Positions 20,122 through 34,350 of a DNA stretch of 64,000 nt are shown here, piece by piece (within the stretch, counting starts at the first letter, position 1; the number at the start of each line of letters is the position of its first letter). This DNA is from Streptomyces sp. NBC_01571. Its GTDB lineage: Bacteria > Actinomycetota > Actinomycetes > Streptomycetales > Streptomycetaceae. The stretch lies in assembly GCF_026339875.1 (NCBI RefSeq), contig NZ_JAPEPZ010000001.1:3038001-3102000 (forward strand), in the 5' to 3' direction. The notes beneath the pieces were generated by a model, which saw only the letters and a list, made by a program, of their open reading frames with translations, was not told the origin of the DNA and ran no database searches. The translations under genes and the position numbers were made by a program.

Positions 20122-20187
20122 GGTCGTAACTCCCTGCGTGATGGTGCCGCGAAGCGAGTCGGCGTGACGCTTCGCTGCGAGCGCCTC

Positions 20188-20193
20188 AGTCTA
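20188..20193 (-). promoter_or_regulatory. Possible -10 box upstream of the RbpA-like gene
   Basis: On the leftward strand TAGACT stands about 67 bases before the GTG, with a loosely matching CTGGAC about 17 bases further upstream. This is a weak housekeeping-type promoter prediction; no GGAAT-type SigR element is visible. Confidence 0.35.
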
Positions 20194-20356
20194 CGTAAGG
20201 CCCAACGCGCGTCCAGTGTTTGGAGTTACACCCCACCCCTAGACGCAAGCCCCATGATAGGCCGCGCCCGCGGGCGCGTACCGGACATGGGGCCTTACGT
20301 GTGGATCGTGCTTGCGTACTGTGCGATTGTGCGCCCGTACCGATGTCAGCCGGTGA

Positions 20357-20593
20357 TCAGTTGTTGACCTTCATCAGGATGCCGAGCACGACAATGCACG
20401 CGAACCACAGCAGACCGATCACCACGGTGATGCGGTCGAGGTTGCGCTCGGCGACCGAGGAGCCGCCGACGGACGACTGCATGCCGCCACCGAACATGTC
20501 GGAGAGGCCGCCGCCCTTCCCCTTGTGCATCAGCACCAGCAGCATCAGCAGCAGGCTGAAGACGATCAGGGCGATCGAGAACCCCAAAACCAC
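20357..20593 (-). CDS. secG: Preprotein translocase subunit SecG
   Basis: SecG is the small third subunit of the SecYEG channel. The 78-residue protein starts VVLGFSIALIVF and has two membrane segments flanking the conserved HKGKGGGLSDMFGGG loop near residue 20. The GTG at 20593 gives the expected length; the frame extends to 20644 but those residues (MSPDPRRPSS) lie across a hairpin and lack homology. It lies downstream of tpiA, the usual order in Streptomyces. Confidence 0.95.
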   Translation of the reverse strand: MVLGFSIALIVFSLLLMLLVLMHKGKGGGLSDMFGGGMQSSVGGSSVAERNLDRITVVIGLLWFACIVVLGILMKVNN

Positions 20594-20627
20594 GGCTGGA
20601 CCAACTTCCTCGGAACTGGATGGACGA

Positions 20628-20658
20628 CGGGGGTCCGGTGACACTCACCAGACCCCCG
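20628..20658. terminator. Hairpin between tpiA and secG
   Basis: CGGGGGTC at 20628-20635 pairs with GACCCCCG at 20651-20658, continued inward by GGTGA/TCACC around a CAC loop with one mismatched base pair. It lies after the tpiA stop and before secG, so it probably ends the pgk-tpiA transcript. Confidence 0.65.
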
Positions 20659-20690
20659 CAAGGGTACGACGGATCGTCGCTACCGCATAC

Positions 20691-21467
20691 TCACTGGTCG
20701 CGGAAGCGGACGATCTTGACGAACTCGTCGGCGTCCAGGGACGCGCCACCGACCAGGGCGCCGTCGATGTCCGGCTTCGCCATGATCTCGGCGACGTTGC
20801 CGGACTTCACCGAGCCGCCGTACTGGATGCGGACCTTGTCGGCCACCTCCTGGGTGTACAGCTCGGTCAGCCGGCCGCGGATCGCCGCGCAGACCTCCTG
20901 GGCGTCGTCGGCGCCGCAGACCTTGCCGGTTCCGATGGCCCAGACCGGCTCGTACGCGATCACGATCGTCTCGGCCTGCTCGGCCGGGATGTCCTTGAGA
21001 CCGCCGTCGACCTGCGAGAGCGTGTGGGAGACGTGGTCCCCCGCCTCGCGGACCGCCAGCTCCTCGCCGACGCAGAGGATCGGGGTCAGGCCGTGCCTGA
21101 ACGCGGACTTGACCTTGGCGTTGACGATCTCGTCGGTCTCCGCGTGGTACTGGCGTCGCTCGGAGTGACCGACCACCACGTACGTGCACTTCAGCTTGGC
21201 CAGCATGGAACCCGAGATCTCGCCGGTGAAGGCACCGGAGTCGTGCGCCGAGAGGTCCTGGGCCCCGTACTTGATCTTGAGTTTGTCGCCGTCGACCAGG
21301 GTCTGCACGGAGCGCAGGTCGGTGAAGGGCGGAAGGACGGCGACCTCACAGGCGTCGTAGTCCTTGTCGGCCAGGGCGAAGGCGAGCTTCTGGACGTGCG
21401 CGATGGCCTCGAGGTGGTTGAGGTTCATCTTCCAGTTGCCCGCCATCAGCGGCGTGCGCGTGCTCAT
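20691..21467 (-). CDS. tpiA: Triose-phosphate isomerase
   Basis: TpiA interconverts dihydroxyacetone phosphate and glyceraldehyde 3-phosphate. The 258-residue TIM barrel has GNWKMN at residue 10 with the catalytic lysine, the catalytic histidine in [10 protein letters not shown] near 100, and the catalytic glutamate in [12 protein letters not shown] near 170. It begins six bases after the pgk stop, so the two are one operon. Confidence 0.97.
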   Translation of the reverse strand: MSTRTPLMAGNWKMNLNHLEAIAHVQKLAFALADKDYDACEVAVLPPFTDLRSVQTLVDGDKLKIKYGAQDLSAHDSGAFTGEISGSMLAKLKCTYVVVGHSERRQYHAETDEIVNAKVKSAFRHGLTPILCVGEELAVREAGDHVSHTLSQVDGGLKDIPAEQAETIVIAYEPVWAIGTGKVCGADDAQEVCAAIRGRLTELYTQEVADKVRIQYGGSVKSGNVAEIMAKPDIDGALVGGASLDADEFVKIVRFRDQ

Positions 21468-21473
21468 AAAAGG

Positions 21474-22685
21474 TCAGTCCTCCAGTGCGGCGAGACCGGG
21501 AAGCGTCTTGCCCTCGAGGTATTCGAGGGAGGCGCCGCCACCGGTCGAGATGTGGCCGAATGCCTTCTCGTCGAAGCCCAGGGTGCGGACGGCCGCGGCG
21601 GAGTCGCCACCGCCGACCACCGTGAAGGCCGGGGAGTCGAGGAGGGCCTGGGCGACCGCCTTGGTGCCCTCGGCGTAGTCGGGGTGCTCGAAGACGCCCA
21701 TCGGACCGTTCCAGAAGACGGTGGCCGCGTCGGCGAGCTTCGAGGCGTAGAGGGCACCGGTCTCGGGACCGATGTCGAGGCCCATCCCGTCGGCCGGGAT
21801 GGCGTCCGCGGCGACGATGGTGGGGTTGGACGGGGCCTTGGTCTTCAGGTCGGGGAACTGCGTCGCGGTCACGACGTCGACCGGGAGGACCAACTCGACG
21901 CCGTTCTTCTCGGCGCGCTCGATGTACTCCTTGACGGCGGACAGCTGGTCGTCCTGAACGAGGGAGGCGCCGATCTCGTAGCCCTTCGCCTTGAGGAAGG
22001 TGAAGGCCATGCCGCCGCCGATGAGCAGCCGGTCGGCCTTGCCGAGCAGTGCGTCGATGACGGCGAGCTTGTCGGAGACCTTGGAACCGCCGAGGGCGAC
22101 GACGTAGGGGCGCTTGACGTCCTCGGTGAGCCTCTTCAGGACGCCGACCTCGGTGGCGATGAGGTAGCCGGCGTAGTGCGGCAGGCGGGCGGGGAGGTCG
22201 TACACGGAGGCGTGCTTGCGGTGCACGGCGCCGAAACCGTCACCCACGTAGACATCGGCCAGAGCCGCGAGCTGGTCGGCGAACTCGCCGCGCTCGGTGT
22301 CGTCCTTGGACGTCTCGCCCGCGTTGAAGCGCAGGTTCTCGATGACCGCGACCTGGCCGGGCTCCAGGCCGTTCACGGCGTCGTGGGCGGCGGGGCCCAC
22401 GGTGTCCTGGGCGAACGCGATCGGGGCGCCGAGGAGTTCGCCGAGGCGCTCGGCGGGCTGCAGCAGGGAGAAGGCGGGGTCCGGGGCGCCCTTGGGACGG
22501 CCCAGGTGGGAGGCGACGATCACCTTGGCGCCCGCTTCGGCCAGCGCCTTGACGGTGGGCAGGACCGCGCGGATGCGGCCGTCGTCCGTGATGAGGCCGT
22601 CGGACAGTGGCACGTTCAGGTCGGCGCGGACGAAGACCCGCTTGCCGTCCACGCCTTCGGCGATGAGTTCGTCGATCGTCTTCAT
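21474..22685 (-). CDS. pgk: Phosphoglycerate kinase
   Basis: Pgk makes ATP from 1,3-bisphosphoglycerate. The 403-residue protein has the substrate loop VFVRADLNVPL near residue 18, SHLGRPKG near 60, and the nucleotide site NGPMGVFEHPDYAEGT near 325 and VVGGGDSAAA near 355. ATG at 22685. Gap lies upstream on the same strand but a strong terminator separates them. Confidence 0.97.
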   Translation of the reverse strand: MKTIDELIAEGVDGKRVFVRADLNVPLSDGLITDDGRIRAVLPTVKALAEAGAKVIVASHLGRPKGAPDPAFSLLQPAERLGELLGAPIAFAQDTVGPAAHDAVNGLEPGQVAVIENLRFNAGETSKDDTERGEFADQLAALADVYVGDGFGAVHRKHASVYDLPARLPHYAGYLIATEVGVLKRLTEDVKRPYVVALGGSKVSDKLAVIDALLGKADRLLIGGGMAFTFLKAKGYEIGASLVQDDQLSAVKEYIERAEKNGVELVLPVDVVTATQFPDLKTKAPSNPTIVAADAIPADGMGLDIGPETGALYASKLADAATVFWNGPMGVFEHPDYAEGTKAVAQALLDSPAFTVVGGGDSAAAVRTLGFDEKAFGHISTGGGASLEYLEGKTLPGLAALED

Positions 22686-22743
22686 GAAGGGACTCCTAGG
22701 AAGGCTCTTGAGATCCGAGAGGGCTGATCGATCCGTACGCGAG

Positions 22744-22785
22744 ACAGGGCTCGGGCAGCGCGGCCTTGCGCTGCCCGAGCCCTGT
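22744..22785. terminator. Strong terminator between gap and pgk
   Basis: A perfect 18-bp stem, ACAGGGCTCGGGCAGCGC at 22744-22761 against its complement at 22768-22785, encloses a six-base loop. It lies 30 bases after the gap stop and about 60 bases before the pgk start, so gap and pgk are probably transcribed separately or with partial read-through. Confidence 0.88.
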
Positions 22786-22814
22786 GCTCACATCGAGGTG
22801 CCTGGCTCCGGGAC

Positions 22815-26973
<4,159 letters not shown>

Positions 26974-27068
26974 GAGCCCCCCTTGCATGTGTCCGCCACA
27001 GTGGCGAACAGATGCCAGGCTCATGACACTTCATGGTCAAGTCAAGGGCGCCTCACAGACAGGCAAAC

Positions 27069-27105
27069 GCCGGTGCCGATGTCCCAAGTGGGCATCGGCA
27101 CCGGC
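27069..27105. terminator. Terminator after whiA
   Basis: GCCGGTGCCGATG at 27069-27081 pairs with CATCGGCACCGGC at 27093-27105, extendable by three further pairs. It follows the whiA stop by about 30 bases, closing the uvrC-rapZ-yvcK-whiA operon and preceding the carboxypeptidase promoter. Confidence 0.82.
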
Positions 27106-27135
27106 GGGTTGGACTTCCGGCGACCCATCGAGCCG

Positions 27136-28125
27136 TCAGCCCGCGAGGTTGTCCGCCATCTCCTCGGTGAGATTGGACTCCGTACCCGGGATCCCCAGGT
27201 CCTGGGCCCGCTTGTCGGCCATGGCCAGCAGCCGCCGGATACGGCCGGCGACGGCGTCCTTGGTCAGCGGCGGGTCGGCGAGCGCGCCCAGCTCCTCCAG
27301 GGATGCCTGCTTGTGCTCCATGCGCAGCCGTCCGGCCGCGGCGAGGTGTTCCGGCACCTCGTCGGCGAGGATCTCCAGGGCGCGCTGCACGCGCGCCCCG
27401 GCGGCGACGGCCGCGCGGGCGGAGCGGCGCAGATTGGCGTCGTCGAAGTTGGCGAGCCTGTTGGCCGTGGCCCGGACCTCGCGGCGCATCCGCCGCTCCT
27501 CCCAGGCGAGCACGGACTCATGGGCGCCGAGGCGGGTCAGCAGCGCGCCGATCGCGTCCCCGTCCCGTACGACCACCCGGTCCACACCCCGCACCTCGCG
27601 GGCCTTCGCCGCGATCGACAGCCTGCGGGCGGCGCCGACCAGCGCGAGCGCGGCCTCCGGGCCCGGGCAGGTCACCTCCAGCGAGGAGGAGCGGCCCGGC
27701 TCGGTCAGCGAGCCGTGCGCGAGGAAGGCTCCCCGCCAGGCGGCCTCGGCGTCGCAGGTGGCCCCCGAGACCACCTGCGGCGGAAGGCCCCTGATCGGGC
27801 GTCCACGGCCGTCCACGAGTCCTGTCTGGCGGGCCAGCTGATCGCCGCCCGCCACGACGCGTACGACATAGCGGGAGCCGCGGCGCAGTCCGCCGGGCGC
27901 CATCACGATCAGTTCGGAACTGTGGCCGAAGATCTCCAGGATGTCCCGCTTCAGCCGACGTGCCGCCATCGCTGTGTCCAGCTCCGCTTCGATCACGATC
28001 CGGCCGCTCACCAGGTGAAGGCCGCCCGCGAACCGCAGAATGGCGGAGACCTCCGCCTTTCTGCAGCAGGTCCGGGTGACGGGAAGCCGGGAGATCTCAT
28101 CCTTCACCGCTGCCGTCATCGCCAT
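27136..28125 (-). CDS. whiA: Sporulation regulator WhiA
   Basis: WhiA is a DNA-binding regulator that, with WhiB, commits aerial hyphae to sporulation septation in Streptomyces. The 329-residue protein has the N-terminal LAGLIDADG-derived domain (from [21 protein letters not shown]) and the C-terminal helix-turn-helix around residues 270-310 ([23 protein letters not shown]). ATG at 28125 follows an AAGGA site; a second ATG two codons on would give an exact ATGA overlap with yvcK. Last gene of the operon. Confidence 0.96.
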   Translation of the reverse strand: MAMTAAVKDEISRLPVTRTCCRKAEVSAILRFAGGLHLVSGRIVIEAELDTAMAARRLKRDILEIFGHSSELIVMAPGGLRRGSRYVVRVVAGGDQLARQTGLVDGRGRPIRGLPPQVVSGATCDAEAAWRGAFLAHGSLTEPGRSSSLEVTCPGPEAALALVGAARRLSIAAKAREVRGVDRVVVRDGDAIGALLTRLGAHESVLAWEERRMRREVRATANRLANFDDANLRRSARAAVAAGARVQRALEILADEVPEHLAAAGRLRMEHKQASLEELGALADPPLTKDAVAGRIRRLLAMADKRAQDLGIPGTESNLTEEMADNLAG

Positions 28126-29186
28126 GGGCCGATCCTTCCATGCATCCGAAAAATACGGTCGTACGCGGCGGCCAACAGCTCCGGGTCGTGCCGCGGAGAT
28201 CCGTCGGTCCGGGCCACCGGCGCCAGCTCGACCGCGGCGCCGAACCGCTTGGCAGCGTCGGTCAGTGAGTCGCGGTCGGGCACGGCGGCCTCGTCGGCCA
28301 GCACCACGTCCAGGGCGAGTTTAGGGGCGTGTCGTCCCAAAACCTCCAAATGACGCTGCGGAGAGAAGCCCTCGGTTTCTCCGGGCTGCGGGGCGAGGTT
28401 CAGGGAGAGTACCCGGCGGGCCTTCGTCTGTGTGAGGGCGTCCAGCAGCTCGGGGACGAGAAGGTGCGGAATCACCGAGGAGAACCAGGAGCCGGGACCC
28501 AGCACCACCCAGTCCGCGTCGAGGACGGCCGCCACGGCCTCGGGGACGGCGGGCGGGTCGTGCGGCACGACGTGCACGGACTGCACCTCGCCGGGCGTGA
28601 GGGCCACCGTGGCCTGCCCGCGGACCGTCTCCACCTCGTCGGGCCGCTCCGGCCGGTGCCCCCTGACCAGGGCCTGCAGCTCCAGGGGCACGGCGGACAT
28701 GGGCAGCACCCGGCCGTGCGCGCCCAGCAGTCTGCCGACCAGGTCCAGGGCCTGGACGTGGTCGCCGAGCTGCTCCCACAGGGCGACGATCAGCAGATTG
28801 CCGACCGCGTGCTCGTGGAGGTCGCCCTTGGACTGGAAACGGTGCTGGATGACGCGGGCCCAGGTCTGGCCCCAGTCGTCGTCGCCGCACAGCGCCGCCA
28901 GGGCCTTGCGCAGGTCACCGGGGGGCAGTACCCCCAGCTCGTCCCGCAGGCGACCGCTGGAGCCGCCGTCGTCGGCCACGGTGACGACGGCGGTGAGGTC
29001 GCCGGTGATCCGGCGCAGCGCGGCGAGCGAGGCGGACAGGCCCATGCCGCCGCCCAGGGCGACCACCTTGGGCTGGGCACCGCGGCGGCGCGGCTTCGCG
29101 CCGCGTGCCTCGGCGGGTCTGCCGCCCTGTCCCTCCGCGGTGATCCTCCGCAGCCTGCTGAGCCGCAGTGCGGCACGTCCCGTCAT
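28116..29186 (-). CDS. yvcK: YvcK/CofD-like gluconeogenesis factor
   Basis: The 356-residue protein belongs to the YvcK family (UDP-sugar-binding, CofD fold), needed for growth on gluconeogenic carbon and for cell shape in other bacteria. It has the phosphate loop [17 protein letters not shown] near residue 42 and [18 protein letters not shown] near 70. The first 40 residues are a basic, low-complexity leader. It overlaps rapZ by ATGA and whiA by ten bases, the conserved rapZ-yvcK-whiA order. Confidence 0.93.
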   Translation of the reverse strand: MTGRAALRLSRLRRITAEGQGGRPAEARGAKPRRRGAQPKVVALGGGMGLSASLAALRRITGDLTAVVTVADDGGSSGRLRDELGVLPPGDLRKALAALCGDDDWGQTWARVIQHRFQSKGDLHEHAVGNLLIVALWEQLGDHVQALDLVGRLLGAHGRVLPMSAVPLELQALVRGHRPERPDEVETVRGQATVALTPGEVQSVHVVPHDPPAVPEAVAAVLDADWVVLGPGSWFSSVIPHLLVPELLDALTQTKARRVLSLNLAPQPGETEGFSPQRHLEVLGRHAPKLALDVVLADEAAVPDRDSLTDAAKRFGAAVELAPVARTDGSPRHDPELLAAAYDRIFRMHGRIGPWR

Positions 29187-30154
29187 TCGCGGCCCATGTC
29201 CCGGTGGACGACCACGGTCTCCACACCCTGGGAGGCGAGGCGGGCGGCGAGCTTCTCGGAGGTGGCGACGGAGCGGTGCTTGCCGCCGGTGCAGCCGACC
29301 GCGATGGTCACGTAGCGCTTGCCCTCGCGGCGGTAGCCGGCGGCGATCAGCTGGAGCAGCTCGGCGTAGCGGTCGAGGAACTCCTTGGCGCCGGGCTGGT
29401 TGAAGACGTAGGCCGCGACCTCCTCGTTGAGGCCGGTGTAGGGGCGCAGCTCCGGGACCCAGTGGGGGTTGGGCAGGAAGCGCATGTCCACGACCAGGTC
29501 GGCGTCCACGGGAAGGCCGTACTTGAAGCCGAAGGACATGACGGTGGCCCGCAGCTCGGGCTCCTCCTCGCCCGCGAACTGGGCGTCCATCTTGGCGCGC
29601 AGCTCGTGCACGTTCAGGCTGGAGGTGTCGATGACCAGGTCGGCGTCGCCGCGCAGCTCGCGCAGCAGCTCGCGTTCGGCGTCGATGCCGTCGACGATGC
29701 GGCCGTCGCCCTGGAGGGGGTGCGGGCGGCGCACGGACTCGAAGCGGCGTACCAGGACCTCGTCGGAGGACTCCAGGAAGACGATCCGCCGGGTGACGTT
29801 CTTCGACTCCAGGTCGGCGAGGGACTCACGGAGGTTGTCGAAGAAGCGGCGGCCGCGTACGTCGACGACGACCGCGATCCGGGCCACGTTGCCCTGGGAG
29901 CGGGCGCCGAGCTCCACCATGGTGGGGATCAGCGCGGGCGGCAGGTTGTCCACGACGAACCAGCCGAGGTCCTCCAGGCACTTTGCGGCCGTCGACCGGC
30001 CCGCTCCGGACATCCCGGAGATGATCACCAGTTCGGGGATGGCGGCGTCGGATGCCACGGCCGTCTCCGTCGTCGTGTCTTCCTGTGTTCCCTCTGTCGC
30101 GTCGGCGCCCTGCGGGGCGTCCTCTTGTCGGTCCTGTCGTTCGTTGTCGCTCAT
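29183..30154 (-). CDS. rapZ: RapZ-family nucleotide-binding protein (YvcJ)
   Basis: A 323-residue P-loop protein of the RapZ/YvcJ family, nucleotide-binding proteins that act as RNase adaptors in enterobacteria; the actinobacterial role is unsettled. The first 45 residues are acidic and low-complexity. Walker A is [14 protein letters not shown] near residue 52, and the C-terminal domain contains [13 protein letters not shown] near 285, typical of the family. ATGA overlaps couple it to uvrC upstream and yvcK downstream. Confidence 0.95.
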   Translation of the reverse strand: MSDNERQDRQEDAPQGADATEGTQEDTTTETAVASDAAIPELVIISGMSGAGRSTAAKCLEDLGWFVVDNLPPALIPTMVELGARSQGNVARIAVVVDVRGRRFFDNLRESLADLESKNVTRRIVFLESSDEVLVRRFESVRRPHPLQGDGRIVDGIDAERELLRELRGDADLVIDTSSLNVHELRAKMDAQFAGEEEPELRATVMSFGFKYGLPVDADLVVDMRFLPNPHWVPELRPYTGLNEEVAAYVFNQPGAKEFLDRYAELLQLIAAGYRREGKRYVTIAVGCTGGKHRSVATSEKLAARLASQGVETVVVHRDMGRE

Positions 30155-32211
30155 GTCTCCTGCCCCCGTCGCTCGTACGAGGCGCCCGCGGACACGGGCT
30201 CCTCCGGGGAGTCCGGCGTCGTCCCGGGCTCCTCGTCTTCCATGATCTCTCCAGTCGCCGTGTTCACGGCGGGTGCGGCCGGAGCCGCCTGGGCGAGGGC
30301 CACGGCGATCGCCTCGGCCGTCTTGCGGCCTATGCCGGGAACTTCGCAGATCTGGTCGATTGTCGCGGATCGCAGCTTTTTCACGGAACCGAAGTGCTTG
30401 ATCAGCGCCTGTTTGCGTGTCTCGCCGAGGCCCGGCACCTCGTCCAGCGGGCTTGCTTTGAAGCGCTTGGCCCGTTTGGCGCGCTGGTAGGTGATGGCGA
30501 AGCGGTGGGCTTCGTCACGGACACGCTGGAGCAGGTAGAGGCCCTCGCTGGTGCGCGGCAGGACCACCGGGTCGTCCTCGCCCGGCAGCCAGACCTCCTC
30601 CAGCCGCTTGGCCAGACCGCAGACGGCGATGTCGTCGATGCCCAGCTCGTCGAGAGCCTTCTGGGCGGCCGCGACCTGCGGCCGGCCGCCGTCGACGACG
30701 ACCAGCTGCGGGGGGTAGGCGAAGCGCTTGGGGCGGCCGTCGTCCTCGGTGAAGGTGTTCTCCCCGTCGCTCGCCCCCTCGCCCTCGCCGTCCGTCCATT
30801 CGCCGGTCCGCTCCTTCTCGGCGAGATAGCGCCGGAAGCGGCGGGTGATCACCTCGTGCATGGACCGGACGTCGTCCTGGCCCGCGAAGCCCTTGATCTG
30901 GAAGCGGCGGTACTCGCCCTTGCGCTGCAGGCCGTCCTCGAAGACCACCATCGACGCCACCACGTCGTCGCCCTGGAGGTGCGAGATGTCGTAGCACTCG
31001 ATGCGGAGCGGGGCGCTGTCCAGGGCGAGGGCCTCGGCGATCTCCTCCAGGGCCCGGGAGCGGGTGGTGAGGTCGGAGGCGCGCTTGGTCTTGTGCAGGG
31101 CGAGCGCCTGGAGCGCGTTGCGCTGCACGGTCTCCATGAGCGCCTTCTTGTCGCCGCGCTGCGGGATGCGCAGGGACACGTTGGACCCGCGGCGCGCGGC
31201 CAGCCACTCCTGGACGGGCTCCACCAGGTCGGGGAGCGCCGGGACGAGCACCTCCTTGGGGACGGAGTCGCCCGTCTCCTCCCCGTAGAGCTGCTGGAGC
31301 GCGTGTTCGACCAGGTCACCCGTGGTGACGGCCTCAACCTTGTCGGTGACCCAGCCGCGCTGTCCGCGTACCCGGCCGCCGCGTACGTGGAAGATCTGCA
31401 CGGCGGCTTCCAGCTCGTCCTCGGCTACGGCCATCAGGTCGGCGTCGGTCGCGTCGGCGAGGACGACCGCGTTCTTCTCCATGGCCTTCTTCAAGGCCTC
31501 GATGTCGTCACGCAGGCGAGCCGCCCGCTCGTACTCCATGTCCTCGGCAGCGTCCGTCATCCGCTTCTCCAGGCGGCGGATGTACGTCCCCGTGCGGCCG
31601 GCCATGAAGTCGCAGAACTCCTCGGCCAGTTCACGGTGCTCCTCGGCGGTGACGCGCCCGACGCAGGGGGCGGAGCACTTTCCGATGTACCCGAGGAGGC
31701 AGGGGCGGCCGGTGCGGGCGGCGTTCTTGAACACGCCCGCGGAGCAGGTACGGACGGGAAAGACGCGCAGCAGCAGGTCCACGGTGTCGCGGATCGCCCA
31801 CGCGTGCCCGTACGGACCGAAGTAGCGCACGCCCTTGCGCTTGTGGCCGCGCATCACCTGGACGCGCGGGAACTCCTCGTTCATGGTCACCGCGAGGTAG
31901 GGGTAGCTCTTGTCGTCGCGGTACTTGACGTTGAACCGGGGGTCGAACTCCTTGATCCAGGAGTACTCCAGCTGGAGCGCCTCGACCTCCGTGGACACCA
32001 CCGTCCACTCCACGGACGCTGCCGTGGTGACCATGGTGCGGGTGCGGGGGTGGAGGTTCGTCAGGTCCTGGAAGTAACTGGCCAGGCGCTGGCGCAGGCT
32101 CTTCGCCTTCCCGACGTAGATCACCCGGCGGTGCTCGTCGCGGAACTTGTACACCCCTGGAGAGTCCGGGATCTGTCCCGGCTTGGGGCGGTAGCTGGAG
32201 GGGTCGGCCAT
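30151..32211 (-). CDS. uvrC: Excinuclease ABC subunit C
   Basis: UvrC makes both incisions in nucleotide excision repair. The 686-residue protein has the N-terminal GIY-YIG nuclease ([20 protein letters not shown] from residue 15), a UVR helix near 210 ([21 protein letters not shown]), the RNase H-like endonuclease in the second half, and tandem helix-hairpin-helix motifs near 620-660 ([30 protein letters not shown]). ATG at 32211 is chosen over the open extension to 32241. First gene of the operon with rapZ, yvcK and whiA. Confidence 0.97.
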   Translation of the reverse strand: MADPSSYRPKPGQIPDSPGVYKFRDEHRRVIYVGKAKSLRQRLASYFQDLTNLHPRTRTMVTTAASVEWTVVSTEVEALQLEYSWIKEFDPRFNVKYRDDKSYPYLAVTMNEEFPRVQVMRGHKRKGVRYFGPYGHAWAIRDTVDLLLRVFPVRTCSAGVFKNAARTGRPCLLGYIGKCSAPCVGRVTAEEHRELAEEFCDFMAGRTGTYIRRLEKRMTDAAEDMEYERAARLRDDIEALKKAMEKNAVVLADATDADLMAVAEDELEAAVQIFHVRGGRVRGQRGWVTDKVEAVTTGDLVEHALQQLYGEETGDSVPKEVLVPALPDLVEPVQEWLAARRGSNVSLRIPQRGDKKALMETVQRNALQALALHKTKRASDLTTRSRALEEIAEALALDSAPLRIECYDISHLQGDDVVASMVVFEDGLQRKGEYRRFQIKGFAGQDDVRSMHEVITRRFRRYLAEKERTGEWTDGEGEGASDGENTFTEDDGRPKRFAYPPQLVVVDGGRPQVAAAQKALDELGIDDIAVCGLAKRLEEVWLPGEDDPVVLPRTSEGLYLLQRVRDEAHRFAITYQRAKRAKRFKASPLDEVPGLGETRKQALIKHFGSVKKLRSATIDQICEVPGIGRKTAEAIAVALAQAAPAAPAVNTATGEIMEDEEPGTTPDSPEEPVSAGASYERRGQET

Positions 32212-32791
32212 GCCACACACCCTACTGGCGCGGGGTGACACCGTGACGGCCCCCCGGCCCGCCGGTGGACGAGTCCGGCGCCGTCCGGGGCCCCGGCTGG
32301 ACTCCGGATCGCCGGGCCTGTGCGGTGAGGCCGCGGATACCAGGGGCGCGACAGCGAGGCCGGGGCCGGCCGGCGACCCAGGACCGGTACGGGGAGCCGG
32401 GCGGGTGCCACGGACCCGATATCCGCGGGGCGCCCGACCAGCGACGTGACGCGCTCCCGGTGATCTGCTGCCGATCGTGACCGGTCCGGCCCGCGCGTTC
32501 CCGCCGAAGTCGGCTCCGGCCGGGCGTGCGCCCGGGGTGCCCCTCGGCCTCTCCGGCCCTGTCGGCGGGACGGGCGGGCGCGGCGGACGAACGGATCCGC
32601 GCCACAGGGCCGACCGTGTTGGGCATCAGGTGTTGTCGGGACTTGGTCAACACGCTTCAATGCGGGGGAACTCGGGGGCGTGGACGGCGACAGGCGCGTG
32701 TGAACCGGACCCACGCGCCGGCCGGGCGTCCCCGGGAACCCTCGCGCGACGGTCTGACCAGCCGTTGTGAACTCCACAGAAAGGCCCCTGC
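32212..32791. other. 580-bp divergent intergenic region
   Basis: Between uvrC and the XRE-like gene no frame resembles a protein. It must contain both promoters, but I cannot fix them; TTGTCG near 32635 and TTCAAT near 32657 are the only suggestive hexamers. No RNA gene or strong hairpin was found. Confidence 0.5.
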
Positions 32792-33739
32792 ATGCGGTAC
32801 GGCACACAGCACGCGGACGTCGCCACGGCGGAACTGGAGACGGCCCTCGCGGGCGGCCCCTTCCATATCGCGCTGCGCGCCGCGATCACCGCACGCGGCC
32901 TGCCCCTGCAGCGCGTCCAGCACCATCTGTCGCGGTACGGGGTGAAGGTCGGGGTGACCAGCCTGAGCTACTGGCAGCAGGGTGCGCGGCGCCCGCAGCG
33001 CCCCGAGTCGCTGCGGGCCGTTCGCGCCCTGGAGGAGATCCTCCAGCTCCCCGACGAGTCCCTGATCCGGCTTCTCACCAAGGCCGACGAACGCTCCGAG
33101 CCCCAGCGCCCGGGGGGCCGCTCGTACCGCTCCCTGGTGGAGGCCTCCGGCGTCCTGGAGGAGCTGCTGGCCGAGCTGGAGTCGACGCTCGACGGCGGAC
33201 TGCACACGATCGGCCACCACGAGCGCGTACGGATCGGCGCACACCGCGAGCTCCTGGCACGCGAGTCACAGCACATAGTCCGGGCCCACAGAGACGGGGT
33301 GGACCGCTATGTGGCTATCCACCATGGCGATCCGGGTTGCGCTCCTGACCGTACGAGGGTCCGCGCCCTGGAGAACTGCCGTTCGGGCCGGGTGCGATGG
33401 CACCGTGACACCGGGGTGCTGGTGGCCGAGCTGCTCTTCGACACACGCCTGCGCGCGGGCGACACGTTCCTCTTCCGCTACGCGTTCGAGGACGGCACGG
33501 CGGGCGCGTCCAGCGAGTACGTGCGCGGGTTCAGCTTCGCGGGCGGGCAGTACGCCCTCCAGGTGGGGTTCACCGAGGAGGCGCTGCCGGTGCGCTGCCA
33601 CCGCTTCACCCAGCACTCGGCCGCGGCACCGCGCAGCGGCCGCCAAGAGCTGCCGCTGAGCGGGCACCACCGCTCGGTGCACCTCGTCGAGCCGCGGGTA
33701 CGGTCGGGCATCGTGGGGATCGGCTGGGACTGGGAGTGA
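32792..33739 (+). CDS. Helix-turn-helix (XRE-like) regulatory protein, function unknown
   Basis: A 315-residue soluble protein. The first 90 residues form an XRE-like DNA-binding region (FHIALRAAITARGLPLQRVQHHL..VTSLSYWQQGARRPQRPESLRAVRALEEIL) resembling a helix-turn-helix plus LPDESLIRLL. The rest is a beta-rich domain, with RVRALENCRSGRVRWHRDTGVLVAELLFDT near residue 190 and repeated aromatic/Gly strands, possibly ligand-binding. ATG at 32792. It is alone on its strand, divergent from uvrC. The target is unknown. Confidence 0.75.
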   Translation: MRYGTQHADVATAELETALAGGPFHIALRAAITARGLPLQRVQHHLSRYGVKVGVTSLSYWQQGARRPQRPESLRAVRALEEILQLPDESLIRLLTKADERSEPQRPGGRSYRSLVEASGVLEELLAELESTLDGGLHTIGHHERVRIGAHRELLARESQHIVRAHRDGVDRYVAIHHGDPGCAPDRTRVRALENCRSGRVRWHRDTGVLVAELLFDTRLRAGDTFLFRYAFEDGTAGASSEYVRGFSFAGGQYALQVGFTEEALPVRCHRFTQHSAAAPRSGRQELPLSGHHRSVHLVEPRVRSGIVGIGWDWE

Positions 33740-33762
33740 TCCGGTCCGCGCGTCCGCGGTGA

Positions 33763-34170
33763 TCAGGCGCCGGGACCCGCGACGATCTTCCCGCCCTTCG
33801 CCTCCACGGGCAGTTCCTTCAGCGGTTCGGTGGCCGGCTCCCGCAGCACCCTGCCCGTCGCCGCGTCGAACTCGCTGCCGTGGCAGGGGCAGACCAGCGT
33901 CGTTCCCTGAAGCTTGTTGATGGCACAGCCGGCATGCGTGCAGATCGTACTGAAGGCCCTGAGGGAGCCGTTCCCGGCGCGGCTGACCACGACGTTCTGG
34001 TCCCGGTACAGCTTGGCGCCGCCCTCGGCGATCTCGCTCTCGGCACCCAGATCGACGGGCGCGGTCGGCGCCGCCGGTGTCCCGCCGCCGCTGCCGGAGC
34101 AGGCGGTGAGGGCGATCCCGGCGACGGGGGCGAGCGCCGCTCCTCGCAGGACGGTACGGCGGCCGGGCAT
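33763..34170 (-). CDS. Rieske [2Fe-2S] domain Tat lipoprotein
   Basis: A 135-residue extracytoplasmic electron carrier. The N-terminus RRTVLRGAALAPVAGIALTAC combines a twin-arginine motif with a lipobox (LTAC), so it is probably exported folded by Tat and lipid-anchored. The Rieske ligands are CTHAGC near residue 77 and CPCHGSEF near 95. ATG at 34170 follows GGAGACGCC. It is convergent with the XRE-like gene (23 bases). Its redox partner is not encoded nearby. Confidence 0.9.
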   Translation of the reverse strand: MPGRRTVLRGAALAPVAGIALTACSGSGGGTPAAPTAPVDLGAESEIAEGGAKLYRDQNVVVSRAGNGSLRAFSTICTHAGCAINKLQGTTLVCPCHGSEFDAATGRVLREPATEPLKELPVEAKGGKIVAGPGA

Positions 34171-34264
34171 GGCGTCTCCACTGGTCGGGGCCGGATGCGC
34201 CTCGACGATACCGGTACGGACCGCGCGCTCCCGAGCGGGGCGGGGGTCGGGCACCCTCGGGGAC

Positions 34265-34288
34265 GTAAACGTTTGCGCAACCGTTTAC
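34265..34288. promoter_or_regulatory. LacI-type operator upstream of the LacI/sugar-kinase pair
   Basis: GTAAACG and CGTTTAC form the ends of a 24-bp near-perfect palindrome with TTGCGCAA at its centre and one mismatched pair. This is the classic LacI/GalR-family operator pattern. It covers the -35 of the following promoter, implying autoregulation. Confidence 0.8.
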
Positions 34289-34312
34289 GCCGACCCCCGC
34301 GTGCGATAGGTT
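34284..34312 (+). promoter_or_regulatory. Promoter of the LacI/sugar-kinase operon
   Basis: TTTACG at 34284-34289 and TAGGTT at 34307-34312 are spaced by 17 bases, a good housekeeping promoter. The -35 lies inside the palindromic operator. The ATG at 34351 is 38 bases beyond the -10, after a GGAAGG-like ribosome site. Confidence 0.6.
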
Positions 34313-34350
34313 CCGGCCCGGGAAGGACCACGGCGGGGAAGGGCTGGGCG

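Noticed and set aside
20220..22727. 835-codon rightward frame over secG, tpiA and pgk
   Set aside because: Antisense shadow of three clear leftward genes.
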